DNA of 64,000 nt from Plazaster borealis (GCA_021014325.1 CM037461.1:8895501-8959500), one strand, 5' to 3'. Counted from the stretch's first letter, positions 22,701 to 34,810 are shown. Notes: generated by a model not told the origin, from the sequence alone. Made by a program: numbers and translations.

Positions 22701-24289
22701 GGCACACGTCCATAAAAATGAGCTTCCTACTGGCAGGACACACCAAATTTAGCTGTGATTGGTGTTTTGGTTTATTTAAACGCACGTTCCGTAGAACTAA
22801 AAGTAGATTGTCTAAATGACAATGCTGATACTGTATCAAACTCGAGTACAGCTGGAGTGAATGTCCCACATCTCTGTGGACAGGAGGATGGGACTGTGCT
22901 TGTGAAGGTGTATGATTGGTCATCCTATCTAAGCCACTATTCAACAAAGTTAAGCTAATAAAGTCGAACCACCATTTCCACTTTGACCGCTCATCTACCA
23001 GCGTAACTGTTAAGCGTTTTTGTGACACGGAGAGTTCGGTTCAGGAACTTATTAAAGTCCCCGGTATGCTGCCAGCACACGATGAAATGCCAGAGCAGAT
23101 TCAGCCAAAAGGGCTTGATGCCAAGCGAAAACTCTACTTGTATAAGGAGATATGCGAATTTGTCACAGAGGACAAACAAGATCTTGTGTGCCCTCCACCA
23201 GTTATTGAGGAACCGGAGAGTGATTCAAGCACAGGTGATAGTGATTCAGATGAGGAGACAGCACCACCGCCTCCAAAACGTGGGCGTCAACCACGTGGAC
23301 CAAGACCAAAACATTAACAGTAGACAATATCTAGGAAACTATAAGAAATCAAAGCATCCACCATTTTAAAGATAGCCCCACCCTACCCCAGTAGCAGAAT
23401 AATCTATCAAATACAAAGGCTAAACATAGCTTGGGGGTTAACGTCTTGATGTATTGTACACCATGTGACACAACAGGAAAAACATGGAGACTTGTGTGGT
23501 GGTAAAACTTGATTCAAGTGAAATTTTCAATAGTTACAATTATTCAAACATTGGCCCCCCTCTTCTGTTGGAAAGGGCCACACCCCTAAAAAGGAGGGGT
23601 TTTAGATTGTAGGATTTCCTGGTGTTTGGTATGTGGTTATTTAATTTGACAACCAACATGAAGTCATTAAAGCTCATGCAAATATACAAGTAAAATGTTC
23701 AACAATTTTCTTTAATTAATTTATTCGCATAAATCTAGCTTCCCTCTTACAATGAAATGAGGCCACGCCCCTAAAAAGGAGGTGAGTTGATGTGGTTTGG
23801 CGACAGAAATGTAGGTATTATGATAACAGTTATCATAATATCCAGATTAATAGTTACTATTAACATACAAGCATAGGTCATTATAACAAAAAGACCCCCA
23901 AAAAGGTTGTTTGACGAAATTATAATTTTTGCAATGTTTCAGTCACATTGTCAATATTCAATTTGACCTTTAAAGCTTGATTTCTCAAAACGAGGCCAGC
24001 TGGTCTTACGAACTTCATTAGAGCGTAACTTGAGTTGTGGACATCCTATAACTATAAATAAAACAGTTTTGAAATAAGCAAAGTGTCCCCTTTAATTTCA
24101 TGTATATAACTCAGAAATGACTAATTTCACCATGTGAAGGGTTTTCCCAGATCGCATCACAAATGTGGCATTTCAGACAGAAATATTTCTAGGGATGTTT
24201 TCTATCATCATCATTAGACCGTGTAAGTTTTATGTAAATCTGTGATGTTAAAGAAAATTGTAATTACCAGTTCTGTAACGTTCTTTTAA
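19797..24289 (+). mobile_element. DNA-transposon-like unit with TTAA borders around a DUF7869-like gene
   Basis: The left end TTAA|AGGAACATTACAGAGTTGG (19797-19819) is mirrored by the right end, whose complement reads TTAA|AAGAACGTTACAGAACTGG (24289-24267), with 19 of 23 positions alike. A second inverted word, GTGATGCGATCTGGGAAAAC, lies inward at about 20035-20056 on the left and 24140-24161 (complement) on the right. Both ends carry TTAA, the target duplication of the piggyBac and Kolobok superfamilies. The only long coding region inside is the DUF7869-like gene. I infer that this gene was the transposase of the unit. Its superfamily is not known to me. Confidence 0.55.
20733..23317 (+). 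pseudogene. DUF7869-like (transposase-like) protein, two exons, broken
   Basis: Exon 1 (20733-21018) starts at AAGATGGCAGCC and codes for an acidic N-terminus (DESDSSDDEE). The donor G|GTTTGT and the acceptor TTTTTTAG at 21434 join in phase to exon 2. Exon 2 has a Cys/His-rich start (CSCKHNAGNPCY), then MKPSTDLCWFCQKHQ, MDFAQQVHYPSNP, KTPRKCGIFGV and HADNCSGQNKN, words typical of a family annotated as DUF7869 in many invertebrates. The aspartates in MDFAQ and HADNC could be part of a metal-binding RNase H-like site, which is inference. The C-terminus is acidic and ends in PPPKRGRQPRGPRPKH. Breaks: TGA at 21848-21850, TAA at 21938-21940, frameshifts near 22800 and 22945. Confidence 0.75.
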
Positions 24290-24649
24290 TAATGTGGCGA
24301 AATATATCTATTAATCTTTTGTTTTCCCTGTAGATGTTATTAGAGGGAAATCGGTCTCAACCCAAAAATGTGGTAGAAACCGTAGATCGCTAACTTTACA
24401 AAAAGACAAACAATATTCGAGCGGCTGAATAAATGTTTGTGTGGGCATCCGTTTTAGGAAAGTATATCCTAATTTAAAGGCAGAGGACTGGCTAGAATAA
24501 TAGACAAGGGAAACAGATATTAATTCTGGAACAATTTAAAAGAGAGGATTTATTGCATCATAAAACAAGGGCAGTGCTTGCACTCCCAATCACATAAATC
24601 GCTCAGCAGTTCACAACAAATATTTGGCAGTTTCCACAATAATAATAAC

Positions 24650-24766
24650 GTTCGAATCCCACCCGAGTAATAAGCCTGTGATATTTTTTCACAGGACTCG
24701 GGAAAGTACTGAGTATACAGTGCTAACACACATCGGTGTATGGGTAAAAACCAAAAAAAAAAAAAT
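24650..24766 (+). mobile_element. 3' part of a SINE with A-rich tail
   Basis: GTTCGAATCCCACC at 24651-24664 matches a tRNA B box, and is followed by a region with CACAGGACTCGGGAAAG and a poly-A run at about 24753-24765. The A box is not recognisable, so the copy is 5' truncated or diverged. Confidence 0.6.
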
Positions 24767-26261
24767 TTAATAATAACGTGGCTAATTATTAATCGTCCCT
24801 TATACAACGTTAATTACTGGACCTCTCGGCTCTCTCACAAGGAGGTGCTATAGGAACAGTTATTTTAATGTGATCGGACCTCCGTGAGGTGTCCAATTTG
24901 TTAAAGTAGAGCAGGGGAATATTTGATAAATAAAGCAATAATAAATTACAAGTGAAGAAAGTCAATTGTGGTTTTTCTTACCGATAGTCAATCCCTAAGC
25001 ACAGTTCCAGGCACAGACAATCCAAAAACTACAATTAAATTCAGGAACACGGCTAACTAAAATATTGGACTTGTTTACATGTAAGCAGCAACTTGACAAG
25101 TGAGTGTCAAAACTTTATCATCCTCACTTAGCAACAACTTGAAACTCCCGCGGCCAAACCGTGCTATAAGACTCGCCCAATTATGCGCTGCAAATATCGC
25201 TGCTTATGCCAAAGCGCCCCAAAACAAGATAAATCGCGCCGCAAAAATTAACAAGCTCAAAATCGCCAAACACTGCGCGGTGCGCACAAACAAAATGCGG
25301 AAGCGCCCAATGTAAAAATCACGCGCGCCTAACTGCATAAACGCTGAGGCCGGCTGAAGCTAGATAAACACATGGAAAAATACTTGAACAAATGTACACA
25401 AAGAATGATCATAAAGATTAAAGCACAAGGTAAAGAATTATGCAGTAAACTAATTTTCGTTACAATAATATTAATGATAGATTCAAATTGTGAGACTCAA
25501 ACTCAAATGTTTTTTTGTGAACATGCTATTTTATTTGCATTGCTAAAGCACCTCTTTTGAACTCATACGAATTCAGTATAAAAATGCACTTAAAAAAGGT
25601 AAAATACCATGACTAACGAAAAAAGAAGATAATGAAATGTATTGTTATTGTACATACAACAACATAAATAATTATAATGTAGACTGAAGATTAAAAAAGC
25701 CAATATCAATGAACACTAATCTTACCAACACAAACCTATAAAACATAGATTAAACACAGTATGACATTAATGATGAGTATTACCTTTGGAAATCTTCATT
25801 GTAGCCGTCATTTTCTCCACTTCATCCACATCACAATTCTCAAGTACATGTAGTACATGTAGTACAATTGAATGCAGAAAACATGGCGTATCACACGTTG
25901 CGCGGCCGCGAGAAAATGTAGTCAACCTTTACCCCACATTCTCAACAACCCCCTCATAGAAAGCGCACAGCACCACAATTGCACTCCGGGATCAAGGTTA
26001 CTAAAAGACTTCACCAAAAGAGGGCGCTGTTGAAAACCTTCAGCAGTGATGCTCAACGGGCATTACTCGACGGGCATTACATGGACGCGCCTGTCCATAT
26101 GTTTTACTTATGTGGCTTCTCAGGGAGTGTCCGTGGGAGACACACAAAGCCTTTTTGAACACAAATCGAACATTTTCTTGTGTGGCTTGACACATAAGAA
26201 AAAAAGGACACACAAGAATATTTTCTACACAAAAAATGACACACAAGTATAGCTCCGTAAA

Positions 26262-26312
26262 CCCGGACGGACAGACTGACGGACGGACGGACAGACGGAC
26301 GGACGGACAAAA
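26262..26312. repeat. (GACG)n tetranucleotide microsatellite
   Basis: The sequence alternates GGACGGACAGAC and GACGGACGGACGGAC over about 50 bases, followed by AAAATCGGTATTACATAGGC. Imperfect units interrupt the run. Confidence 0.8.
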
Positions 26313-26850
26313 TCGGTATTACATAGGCTCTCATTCTGCTAAAGCAGCTCGCCAATAAGAAAATTGCCTTAAGTTTTAAGCACCCACATTGGGTACTGTT
26401 GGTCTAACTTGATTTCAGCATTAGCGGCATTTTGTTCAGTAAGTGAGTTTTTCTTCCTCTTATTAGATCAGTTATATATAAAACAGCGAGTATAAATTTG
26501 TATGCCAACAAATTCTGCGAGAGGATTGAACCACTGATTTATTACATCTGTTTCTCCTCAGTAATTCTTCTATGGTGCAGGACAAGTAAAAAACAAGCCC
26601 CCATGGCACCCTGGTTCCCCTGAAGTCTAGTTAGATTTAAGATTCTAAAGGATATTGCTTAGTCACTAGGTTTGGTATTTGAGTGGGTAGCTTACAATTT
26701 TGTGATTAGAGTAACTTAATGAATATTGCCCGAGACACCGAAACACACATCAACCAGAGATATATTTAAAACAAATAGATCTAAATAAGTAAAATTTCAA
26801 AACACTAATGCATGTAAACCCACTTTTTCTTAATAAGAACGTGCCTGTGC

Positions 26851-26970
26851 AATCCGTTCACTTCATTAGTAACAAAGAGTCTTAATCCGTAGGAACCGTC
26901 TCATGTACAATGATAAAAAGCACTGACGGTTCACTTCATTAGTAACAAAGAGTTTTAATCCGTACAAACA
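26851..26970. repeat. Short tandem duplication, about 79-bp period
   Basis: TTCACTTCATTAGTAACAAA followed by GAGT(C/T)TTAATCCGTA occurs at about 26858 and again at about 26932. The two copies differ at one base in the shared block. Confidence 0.7.
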
Positions 26971-27054
26971 ATATCACATGTATACAGGCTGAAAGGAATT
27001 TTCAAAATTTCATTTTCATTTCTCATGTGAAAATTAAGAAATGTTAACATTTAA

Positions 27055-27410
27055 ATTAAAGACACTGGACACTATTGGTAATTGTCAAAGACCAGTCTTC
27101 TCACTTGGTGTATCTTAACATATGCATACAATAACAAACCTGTGAAAATGTGAGCTCAATTGGTCGTCGAAGTTGCGAGATAATAATGCAAGAAAAAACA
27201 CCCGAAGTTGTGTGCTTTCAGATGCTTGATTTCGAGACCTCAAAATCTAAATCCGAGGTCTTGAAATCAAATTCGTGGAAAGTTACTTCTTTCTCGAAAA
27301 CTACGTTACTTCAGAGGGAGCCGTTTCTCACAATGTTTTATACTATCAACAGCTCCCCATTATGCCAATAATTATTTTGAGTAATTACCAATAGTGTCAA
27401 CTGCCTTTAA
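27055..27410. mobile_element. Short inverted-repeat element (MITE) with TTAA borders
   Basis: Left end TTAA|AGACACTGGACACTATTGG and right end (complement) TTAA|AGGCAGTTGACACTATTGG, both followed by TAATT. The inside has a second inverted pair around CGAGACCTCAAAATCTAAATC / GAGGTCTTGAAATCAAATTC. The element has no gene. Repeats of this type are, to my knowledge, common in echinoderm genomes. The AGG...TTGG end pattern and TTAA border resemble those of the unit at 19797-24289. Confidence 0.75.
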
Positions 27411-28052
27411 AGGAAGTGAACATGTCATTGTCAGATTCATACGGAAAGTTCAAGCAATAAACCATTAGGGAAACTGACTGGGTACATATTTAATTAATTA
27501 ACACCCCCAACCCACCCCATACTCCGACCCAGTAGCTATTCCTTTGCATACAGCCAATTTAGTGACTGCTCCTGTGCCATTATTTAAGTCCGGCTATACA
27601 CAGTCATGTACAATTGGGGTTCAGCACCCACGCCCAACGAAGTTTGGATTGAATGCCTTATTTGAATTACCCGCGATTACACCAGATCCCTTTCATTGTC
27701 ATGTTTTGTGTCTGTGTTTTTTGTTTTGTTTTCTGGTGGGGGATACTGTAAAAGAAATCTAATGGCGGATCCGTACAAAGAGTGAATACACACACATGTA
27801 CTTATCCAGAAAGCTGATGTGAATTGGAATGAATAATGCATTCTTACTCATTTATTAGTAACAGTTGACAAAGGATACGGTTCTGTACCCCTTCATGATT
27901 GGGTGACAGCGCGGTGGGCGGGCTGTATTGTACTTCAAGGATTCTGATTGGATAGGATGTTGTGTACCGTACACTACGTGTGATAAACCGTCAAAACGAA
28001 AGAACGCTAATGCGACGTCAAATTCTAGATGTAACACATCCCAACTTGAAAG
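27411..28052. other. No gene recognised; left flank of the Gypsy element
   Basis: Nothing with recognisable content lies between the short inverted-repeat element and the 5' LTR at 28053. Confidence 0.35.
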
Positions 28053-28247
28053 TGTAGTGAGTTACAGAGTTATGTAATAAATCACTCAGGCGTGCCCGTG
28101 GCCGGCTCGTGTGCGGTGCGCACACACAGCCGTGTTACGGGGCAGTCTGGTAAAAGGTACAACTGAGTCAACACGTCTCGTCTGTCTTGTATCTTACCGA
28201 CTATGCCAGCAGCCAGCTGGGTAAGCCACGCTGCGGCAAATACAACA
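28053..28247 (+). repeat. 5' LTR (195 bp)
   Basis: Begins TGTAGTGAGTTACAG and ends AAATACAACA. AATAAA-like TGTAATAAATC lies near the start. It matches 36969-37163 with about eight differences. Confidence 0.88.
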
Positions 28248-28265
28248 TTGGCGACGAGGGTAAAT
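28248..28265 (+). other. Primer-binding-site-like sequence
   Basis: TTGGCGACGAGGGTAAA directly follows the 5' LTR. The word TGGCGACGAGG occurs after the 5' LTR of many invertebrate Gypsy-type elements; the matching tRNA was not determined. Confidence 0.55.
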
Positions 28266-28783
28266 TCATAATTCTCGTTGTAAAACTTTGTTTCATTTCG
28301 TCGTGTGTTTCCAAAACCGCAAGACATAATTCTGAAGTTATAGAACTGCGTGGTTAGTTCGGATATTGACAGATATTATGAAATTCAAGATTTTTGATGT
28401 TTAAGTATACCGGTATTTTCTGCGGTTGCTGGGAGTACCAAATTATAGGCTATACCTATTTTGTGCATATGTACTATTTTGTTGTACGGTTACTTTATTA
28501 TTGTATAAATATATAAAACTGCTCACTTCTGCTTGCGTGGTGCAAAATTGTTTTCTGCATTTCCGGAATATTAATTTACCGGACAAAAATCTAACGTACA
28601 TAACTGTTAGTCTGGTCAAACTGCTGTGCTGTCATTCCCAGCAGAAGGCGTTAACAGTAAAAGTGAGTGACTGTCCACAAACGGACACAATTATTGAGCA
28701 GTTTTATTACTTAGTGTAGCGTAGATTTAATAAATTTACAACAGACCAATACACGTTTGGCTGTGTATCAGCGGTGGTCCATC

Positions 28784-30689
28784 ATGACAAGCATAAATAA
28801 GGCCAGTGTTAAAGAACTAACTAAATTGCCAGGAATTGGAAGCAAATTTGCTGAAACCATAGTATCGCTGAGGGAAGAAAAGGGATTTGTAACCATTGAC
28901 GACTTTCATGAGACCCCCACCTTGCAATCCAAACTAAACGAATTAGCTGACAAACAACTGATAAATCTTGAATATGCCGATAACCCGACTAATGAAAATG
29001 GTGAAAAAAGCCCTGGTACGGATAAAAATGAAACCGCTAAAACAATCAGTATGCTCGCAAATGAAATGCAAATTTTCATGAAAGTAGTTGAAACTAACAC
29101 AACAAAAACTATCAATGCCATTCAGGAACTCAGTCAGAAGTTGGACGCAAACAAATCTACAAATCCAACCCCACCATTGTTAGAGAATGGGCAGAAATTC
29201 TCTGTTATGCAAAATGCACAACAAACAACTGGGGACCAAATGATTGATGCAACACTAAAAGTCATTGGGGAAAAAGCCCCAACACTACCACCACACATAC
29301 AAGACCATACCCAGTCTAACAAAGGTGCTACTGGGGAACAGAAGTATGATCCCACAAAAGCCAGTAATGCGAATTCTGTGATTGCGTCATCCGAACAAAA
29401 GCCAGTCATCACTACTCCAGGAGTGCACGTTCCGACCATTCAAATGCCATACCAGACTTGGACAAATGAACAAAAGCCATTCAAGGGCCCAGAAGAAGAC
29501 AAAGCCCACACTAACCAAAATGCCAGCACGGCTATTCTATCAAAACAAGTCGGCATCCAAACTAAAAAATGTTCCAAGTCAACACCTTAATTCCACCCAG
29601 CCGCACAGTACAAGTGTGACAACACAGCCTAGTTCTGCCCGCCCACCAAATCGTCTATTTCCAAAGATAGTACCTTATGATGGGATCGGGGATTTCCATG
29701 CTTTTATTATGAAATTTGAAGTAATGGCCGAATGTTGCCAATGGGATGAAAACGTCAAGCTACTACTGTTGGTTGGCGCGCTAACCGGGAAAGCACTCGA
29801 TTGTTATGCGTAGCAAGAACCTCAAACCATGCGCAATTATCAGCAAATTAAAATGCAACTTATGAAGATGTTTGGGGAGATACAAGATCCTATTGTTTAC
29901 CGCGCAGAGATCACCTCTATCCGCCAAAGAGAAAATGAGTCGTTAGTAGAATTCGGACAGCGAGTGTGACAGTTAACCACGCGCGCCTATCGCGCGGCCA
30001 ATACCGACATATTTGAAATGATGGCCGGGGAAGCATTTCTGAGGGGATGTACTGATGTAGTAGACGCAGCGGAACTAGCACTCTACCGCAACCCAAAAAC
30101 TCTCAATGAAGCAATACAGTTCACTCAAACTGCGCAGCATAACCATAAATTGCTTTCCCGATCTAGCAGGCCAAGAGTGCGAAACGTTTCATTTAGTGAG
30201 CAAACTTTGACGCAAACACCAGCAGTACAACAAGTCGATGTAAAGCAAGCGGGGAATGACCAGATCGACATCAGTTTGGACTGGTCAGATCTCAACCAAA
30301 ATATGCGTGAAATACTAGTCCACCTTAAGAATATGCAGATGGTAAACACAACCTCAAATCGTGAACAATTTCCACCGCGCTCGCCTCCGCCACGGCGTAC
30401 CTCACCATATCGGGTAGGCTTTGAAGCTCCGCCAAATCGGCCCTCCTCGTCACCCAGCCGAGGAACATTGGAACCCACTAGTTCCTCACCAAATGATAGG
30501 ACGCTGCCGTACCGTGCTCCTACTCCGCAGACATCCCCCTCTCGACTAGTTTGCTTTAAATGCAATCAGCTGGGACATTTTGCAAGGGATTGCCCCCAAC
30601 GCAAATTCCAATCTCCAACCCGAAACATTACTCCTCCTAGGTATTCCGCCCCTGCTCGTAACAATCATGCGCTTCCTTTAAACGGGTAA
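28784..30689 (+). pseudogene. Gag polyprotein with N-terminal ComEA-type HhH and C-terminal zinc knuckle
   Basis: The ATG at 28784 opens a frame that begins MTSINKASVKELTKLPGIGS, followed by VSLREEKGFVTIDDF; INxAS..EL..LPGIG...A..I...R...GF...DD is the signature of the helix-hairpin-helix domain of ComEA-type DNA-binding proteins. A long polar linker follows. The frame changes between about 29500 and 29590; the capsid-like part then reads PKIVPYDGIGDFHAFIMKFE, LTGKALDCYA and later FEMMAGEAFLRGCTD. Two in-frame stops (TAG at 29811, TGA near 29967) interrupt it. A proline/serine-rich stretch leads to the CCHC knuckle CFKCNQLGHFARDC near 30552 and the stop at 30687. An HhH at the start of Gag is unusual. 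Confidence 0.8.
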
Positions 30690-31495
30690 GGACCGGGTGT
30701 ACTGGCCAACAGTCGGTCACTGATTGCACAGGTACAGGCCAACAAACAAATCTAGGTGCGAAAGAAACCCCCCAACAATTACGGGAACTACAATTCTCCA
30801 CAAACGCAGGTACTAGCTTGATTATTCCGGTTTCTGTACACGGAATACACACACATGCCGTTGTTGATACTGATGCCCAAGTTTCTATTTTGAGTGATGA
30901 CTTTTCAAAAAAATTAGATCTACCAAACTCCTCCGAAAAAATCTTACTCAGGGGAGCAGCAAAACAGAGTACCATAGTCGCCCAAAGGATCCCCAATGTG
31001 ACACCAGAAATAGAAGGTCAAATTTATCACTGGGATTTATTATCTGCCCCCATTGAAGACACATTCATTCTGGGTTTAGATTTTTTGAAATCACATGCAG
31101 GAGTTATCGATCTAGCCGAAGATACAGTACAATTAGGAGGCCTACTAATTCAGGCACAGATGAGAAAAAACGGAAGAGAGAAATATACCATTAGGAAGAT
31201 AGTACTTGATAAAAAAGTTGTGGTTCCTCCTAACACTATAGTGAAAACAAAGGTTGAACTTAACTCCGATAAAGAGAAGACGTACATAATCCATGCTCCA
31301 GAACGTTATCACAAAGGGCTTCTTATTCCACATATGCTAGTTTCACTCAAGGGTACTAACCCTTCCGTAACTAAGGTACCCATAATGCTTCGTAACGATA
31401 GTGATAAGTACATACGGTTGAACAGGGGCCATATCATAGGTAGAGCAGAGGAGGTTCAAGACGTGTATGATAATGCAGAGACTGACTGGACTTAA
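30690..31495 (+). pseudogene. Pol: aspartic protease region
   Basis: The protease frame is shifted relative to gag and is open across the end of gag, so a gag-pol frameshift is likely. The active-site stretch reads HAVVDTDAQVSIL, where the family has D-T-G/S-A; the aspartate in place of glycine would probably abolish activity. FILGLDFLKSHAGVIDL is the usual second protease motif (ILG). The frame ends in TAA at 31493-31495, and the reverse transcriptase region continues in the same frame at 31496, so this is one nonsense codon inside pol. Confidence 0.8.
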
Positions 31496-33193
31496 AACAT
31501 GGACCGGAACCAGCTTTTGTTGGAACCGGACCTTACCTTGGACAGCGCAGAGATTGACCAGCCATTTCAGGACCCAAATTTTTCCGGGACAAATGTAAAG
31601 AATGACTGTCAGCATACCCCGCATAATAGAATTAGGCAGATTAGTGAACTACCTTTGCATATTCTAGATCTGTGGAAGCGATCGTGTGAACATATATCCC
31701 CAGACCAAACACACATTCTAGCTAACACCTTGGTAGAGTATGCTGATATTTTTTCAAAGGACGATATGGATCTGGGTAGATTTTCAAAAATTAAACACTC
31801 GATCCACACAAGTGGCTTTGCTCCAATAGGACAGAAAATGAGGCGAACACCACTGGGATTTGAGGGAGAAGAAAAATCCCACTTAGATACCTTACTGACA
31901 ACAGGGGTTATAAAACCATCTTCCTCAGAATGGGCTTCTCCACCGGTCCTTGTAAGGAAAAAGGACGGAAAAGTTCGTTATTGCATCGATTACAGGGCAT
32001 TGAATGAGGTGACAATCAAAGATGCTTTTCCCCTTCCAAACATTGATGAATGTTTGGATGTTTTGGAAGGAACTGAATTTTTCACCACGCTTGACATGAG
32101 CAGCGGGTATTACCAAATAGAAATTTCAGAAGCGGACAGACACAAAACGGCCTTTATTACCAAACATGGCCTATATGAATATCAACGAATGCCATTTGGT
32201 TTATGTAATGCCCCCGCAACATTTCAAAGAGCCATGACCTTGATTCTTAGGGGAATTAATAACAACGAGGCCTTAGCATATCTAGACGACATTGTCATTT
32301 TGGGAAGGAGTTTTGAAGACTCGTTAGCGAATTTGGTTCGAGTACTAGACAGGTTTCGCCTACACAATCTAAAACTTAAACCCGAAAAGTGTCAAATATT
32401 TCAACGAGAAGTTCTTTTTCTTGGAAAGCTAGTTAGCTGTAAGGGTGTTTCTCCCAACCCAAACAGTGTCACTGCTGTGGAAGAATGGCCGCCGCCAAAA
32501 ACAAGTAAGGAAGTGCAGCGATTTCTAGGTCTTGTCAACTACCACAGGGCACACATTATACACATAGCCGAGCTAGCCCAGCCACTTTATGATCTGACTA
32601 AGAAACATACACCATTCACGTGGTTGGAAAAGCATGAGCATGCGTTCAACCAACTGAAATTGGCATTAACTACTTCACCTGTACTCTCATTTCCTTGTAA
32701 CACCGATGACCCATTTATTTTAGACACAGACGCTTCTGATACCACGATTGGGGTAGAGCTCATTCAGGTTCAAAATGGGGAAGAAAAGGTAATTTGCTAT
32801 GCCAGTTATACCCTCTGTCCGTCCCAGAGAAGATATTGTACTACCCAAAAAGAACTTTTGGCAATTGTCCGATTTACACGACAATTCCGTCACTATTTGC
32901 TGGGACGGAAATTCTATGTGAGAACTGACCATAGTAGTTTAGCTTGGCTTATGAACTTTAAGTATCTCTCTGGAATACTTGCCAGATGGATGGAGGAATT
33001 GAGCCAGTATGAAATGGTAGTTCTCCATAGGAAGGGGGTGGACCACACCAACGCCGATGCTCTTTCTCGAATACCAACCGGCATTCCCTTGCTACACCTC
33101 AGGGTGCGATGTAAAAGATCTTCCCTGTGGTGGTTGCAAATTTTGCACACATATTCATTCCCAATGGAAAAGGTTCGAGGACGATGTCGATGA
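31496..33193 (+). pseudogene. Pol: reverse transcriptase and RNase H
   Basis: The reverse transcriptase shows VRKKDGKVRYCIDYRALNEV, TTLDMSSGYYQI, MPFGLCNAPATFQRAM and AYLDDIVIL (the YxDD catalytic motif). RNase H follows with LDTDASDTTIGV, KELLAIV and RTDHSSLAWL, and the end HTNADALSRIPT is typical of Gypsy elements. After about 33085 the open frame is no longer the conserved one; CDVKDLPCGGCKFC and the following integrase lie in another frame. The catalytic residues of both enzymes are intact within this stretch. Confidence 0.92.
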
Positions 33194-34810
33194 TGTTATG
33201 TCGTTGGCAGTCCAACAAATTAGCACTATTGAGACAGGAGGTTCAGGGAAATTTTCAGAGAGCGATGAAATTCCAGGCAACTAGTGTCCGCTGGATGATT
33301 TGGAAACCTCGCTTTTCACCAAATACACTAGTGAAAGATTAAAAGAAATTCAATTGCAAGACGATGACCTGAAATACATATTGCATTGGATGGAGCATTC
33401 AATTACACCTGCCCAAAATGAAATCCAAATCCTTTCTCCAACCGTGAAATACCTATGGCCCAATCTGTCCCTTCTATGTGTAGTTGATGGTGTTTTGTAC
33501 ATAAGATGGGTAGACGATCAATTCTCCAAACTACTTTTTGTAGCTCCTAGAAAGTTGAAGCAGGAGATAATGAGTCTCTGTCATGAAACAAAACTGGCAG
33601 GACATCCTGGAATAAGCAAAACATTGCAGAAAATCAGGCAATCTGCTTTCTGGTATGGAATGAGTGCAAATGTGTCCCTCTTTGTCAAGTCCTGCAAGGA
33701 ATGCAGCATATACAAGAAGCCATGTAGAAAGGCTAAAGCTTCCATGTCCCTATACCACTCAGGGGCGCCAGTTGAGCATATACATCTTGACATCCTGGGT
33801 CCGTTTTATCTTTCAGTAACTGGAAATAAATACATACTCATGCTTGTCTGCCAATTTACGAAATGGGTCGAAGCTTATCCCCTCCCAGATCAGAAAGCTA
33901 AAAGAGTAGCTAAGGCCACCGTGGATAACTTTATTTCCAGATTTGGGTGCCCTTCACAAATTCACACTGACCAGGGCAGTAATTTTACGAGTTCCCTCTT
34001 TCAGGCCATATGTGACTTATTAGACATTGCCAAGACACGCACGACACCTTACCACCCTAGCTCAAATGGTCAGGTTGAAAGGTACAACCCGTACCATATT
34101 ACAAATGATGAGGTGCCATCTGAAAGGGAGCAACACAAAATGGGATGAAGACCTTCCCATACTCACTGGCGCCCTTCGCGCTCTCCCAAATCGTACTACC
34201 GGTTTCACTCCGAACCTTATGATGCTAGGAAGGGAAGTAAGACAACCCCTCAATCTGGTTTTTGACATTAAAACTACCCCCTAGTGAACAGCCCTGTGAA
34301 TATGTTACTGAACTCAAGGAACGGCTAAACACAGTCCATTCTTTGGCAAGAAAGTCAATTGGTGGGTCGCAAAAATATCAGAAAAAATATTACGACTACA
34401 CCAAAAATCAAACTGCCTTTAAGGAAGGGGATGTCGTGTACAAATTAAACAAAGGTCACAAAGCTGGTCATTCAACTAAACTACAGCCAGTTTGGAAAGG
34501 CCCCTTCCTTGTCATTGAAGTGCTGTCCCCTTTGTTATTCCGTTTAAAGGGTAAAAAGATAAGTTCAGTAGTACATCATGATCTTATTAAGAAATGCGAG
34601 GGCAGGGAATTTCCATTCTGGCTCCGGAGACAGCGCAGCCAACTTCTTGGCAGCGACTCTCAGCAAAACGAGCAGGATCACTCAGAAAATCTTGAAACTG
34701 AATCACTGTTTTCACCCAACTCAGAATACCAGGTTGACCAAATGACCTCCACAAGGAGCGGAAGAATAACTAAACTACCGTCTCACCTAGCTAATTACCA
34801 TATGTATTAA
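33100..34810 (+). pseudogene. Pol: integrase
   Basis: The frame starting near 33057 carries LPCGGCKFC, is interrupted by TAG at 33282-33284 and continues in the same frame. The zinc-binding part reads CHETKLAGHPGISK and later CKECS. The catalytic core has HLDILGPF, HTDQGSNFTS and GQVERYN, which supply the three acidic residues. A frameshift near 34085 and a second near 34270 follow. The C-terminal part (from 34262 to the stop at 34810) has GDVVYKLN and KGPFLVIEVL, a GPY/F-type module that in this group helps target site binding. The integrase is therefore split into three frames. Confidence 0.88.

Larger units (their letters stand above)
24290..27054. other. Gene-poor stretch with a SINE tail and simple repeats
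   Basis: No supported gene. A GC-rich part at about 25100-25330 contains words such as GCGCGC and CGCGCGCC like those in the 3547-5934 duplication. A minus-strand segment near 25892-25788 ends in a good donor (CCAAAG|GTAATA) and could be a first exon (MTATMKISK), but nothing downstream supports it. The SINE, microsatellite and short tandem repeat are listed separately. Confidence 0.35.

Noticed and set aside
25100..25315. 71-codon basic open frame
   Set aside because: It reflects GC-rich repeat words, with no motif and no splice context.
26040..26360. Overlapping frames on both strands near the GACG microsatellite
   Set aside because: Low-complexity translation of a simple repeat and its flank.
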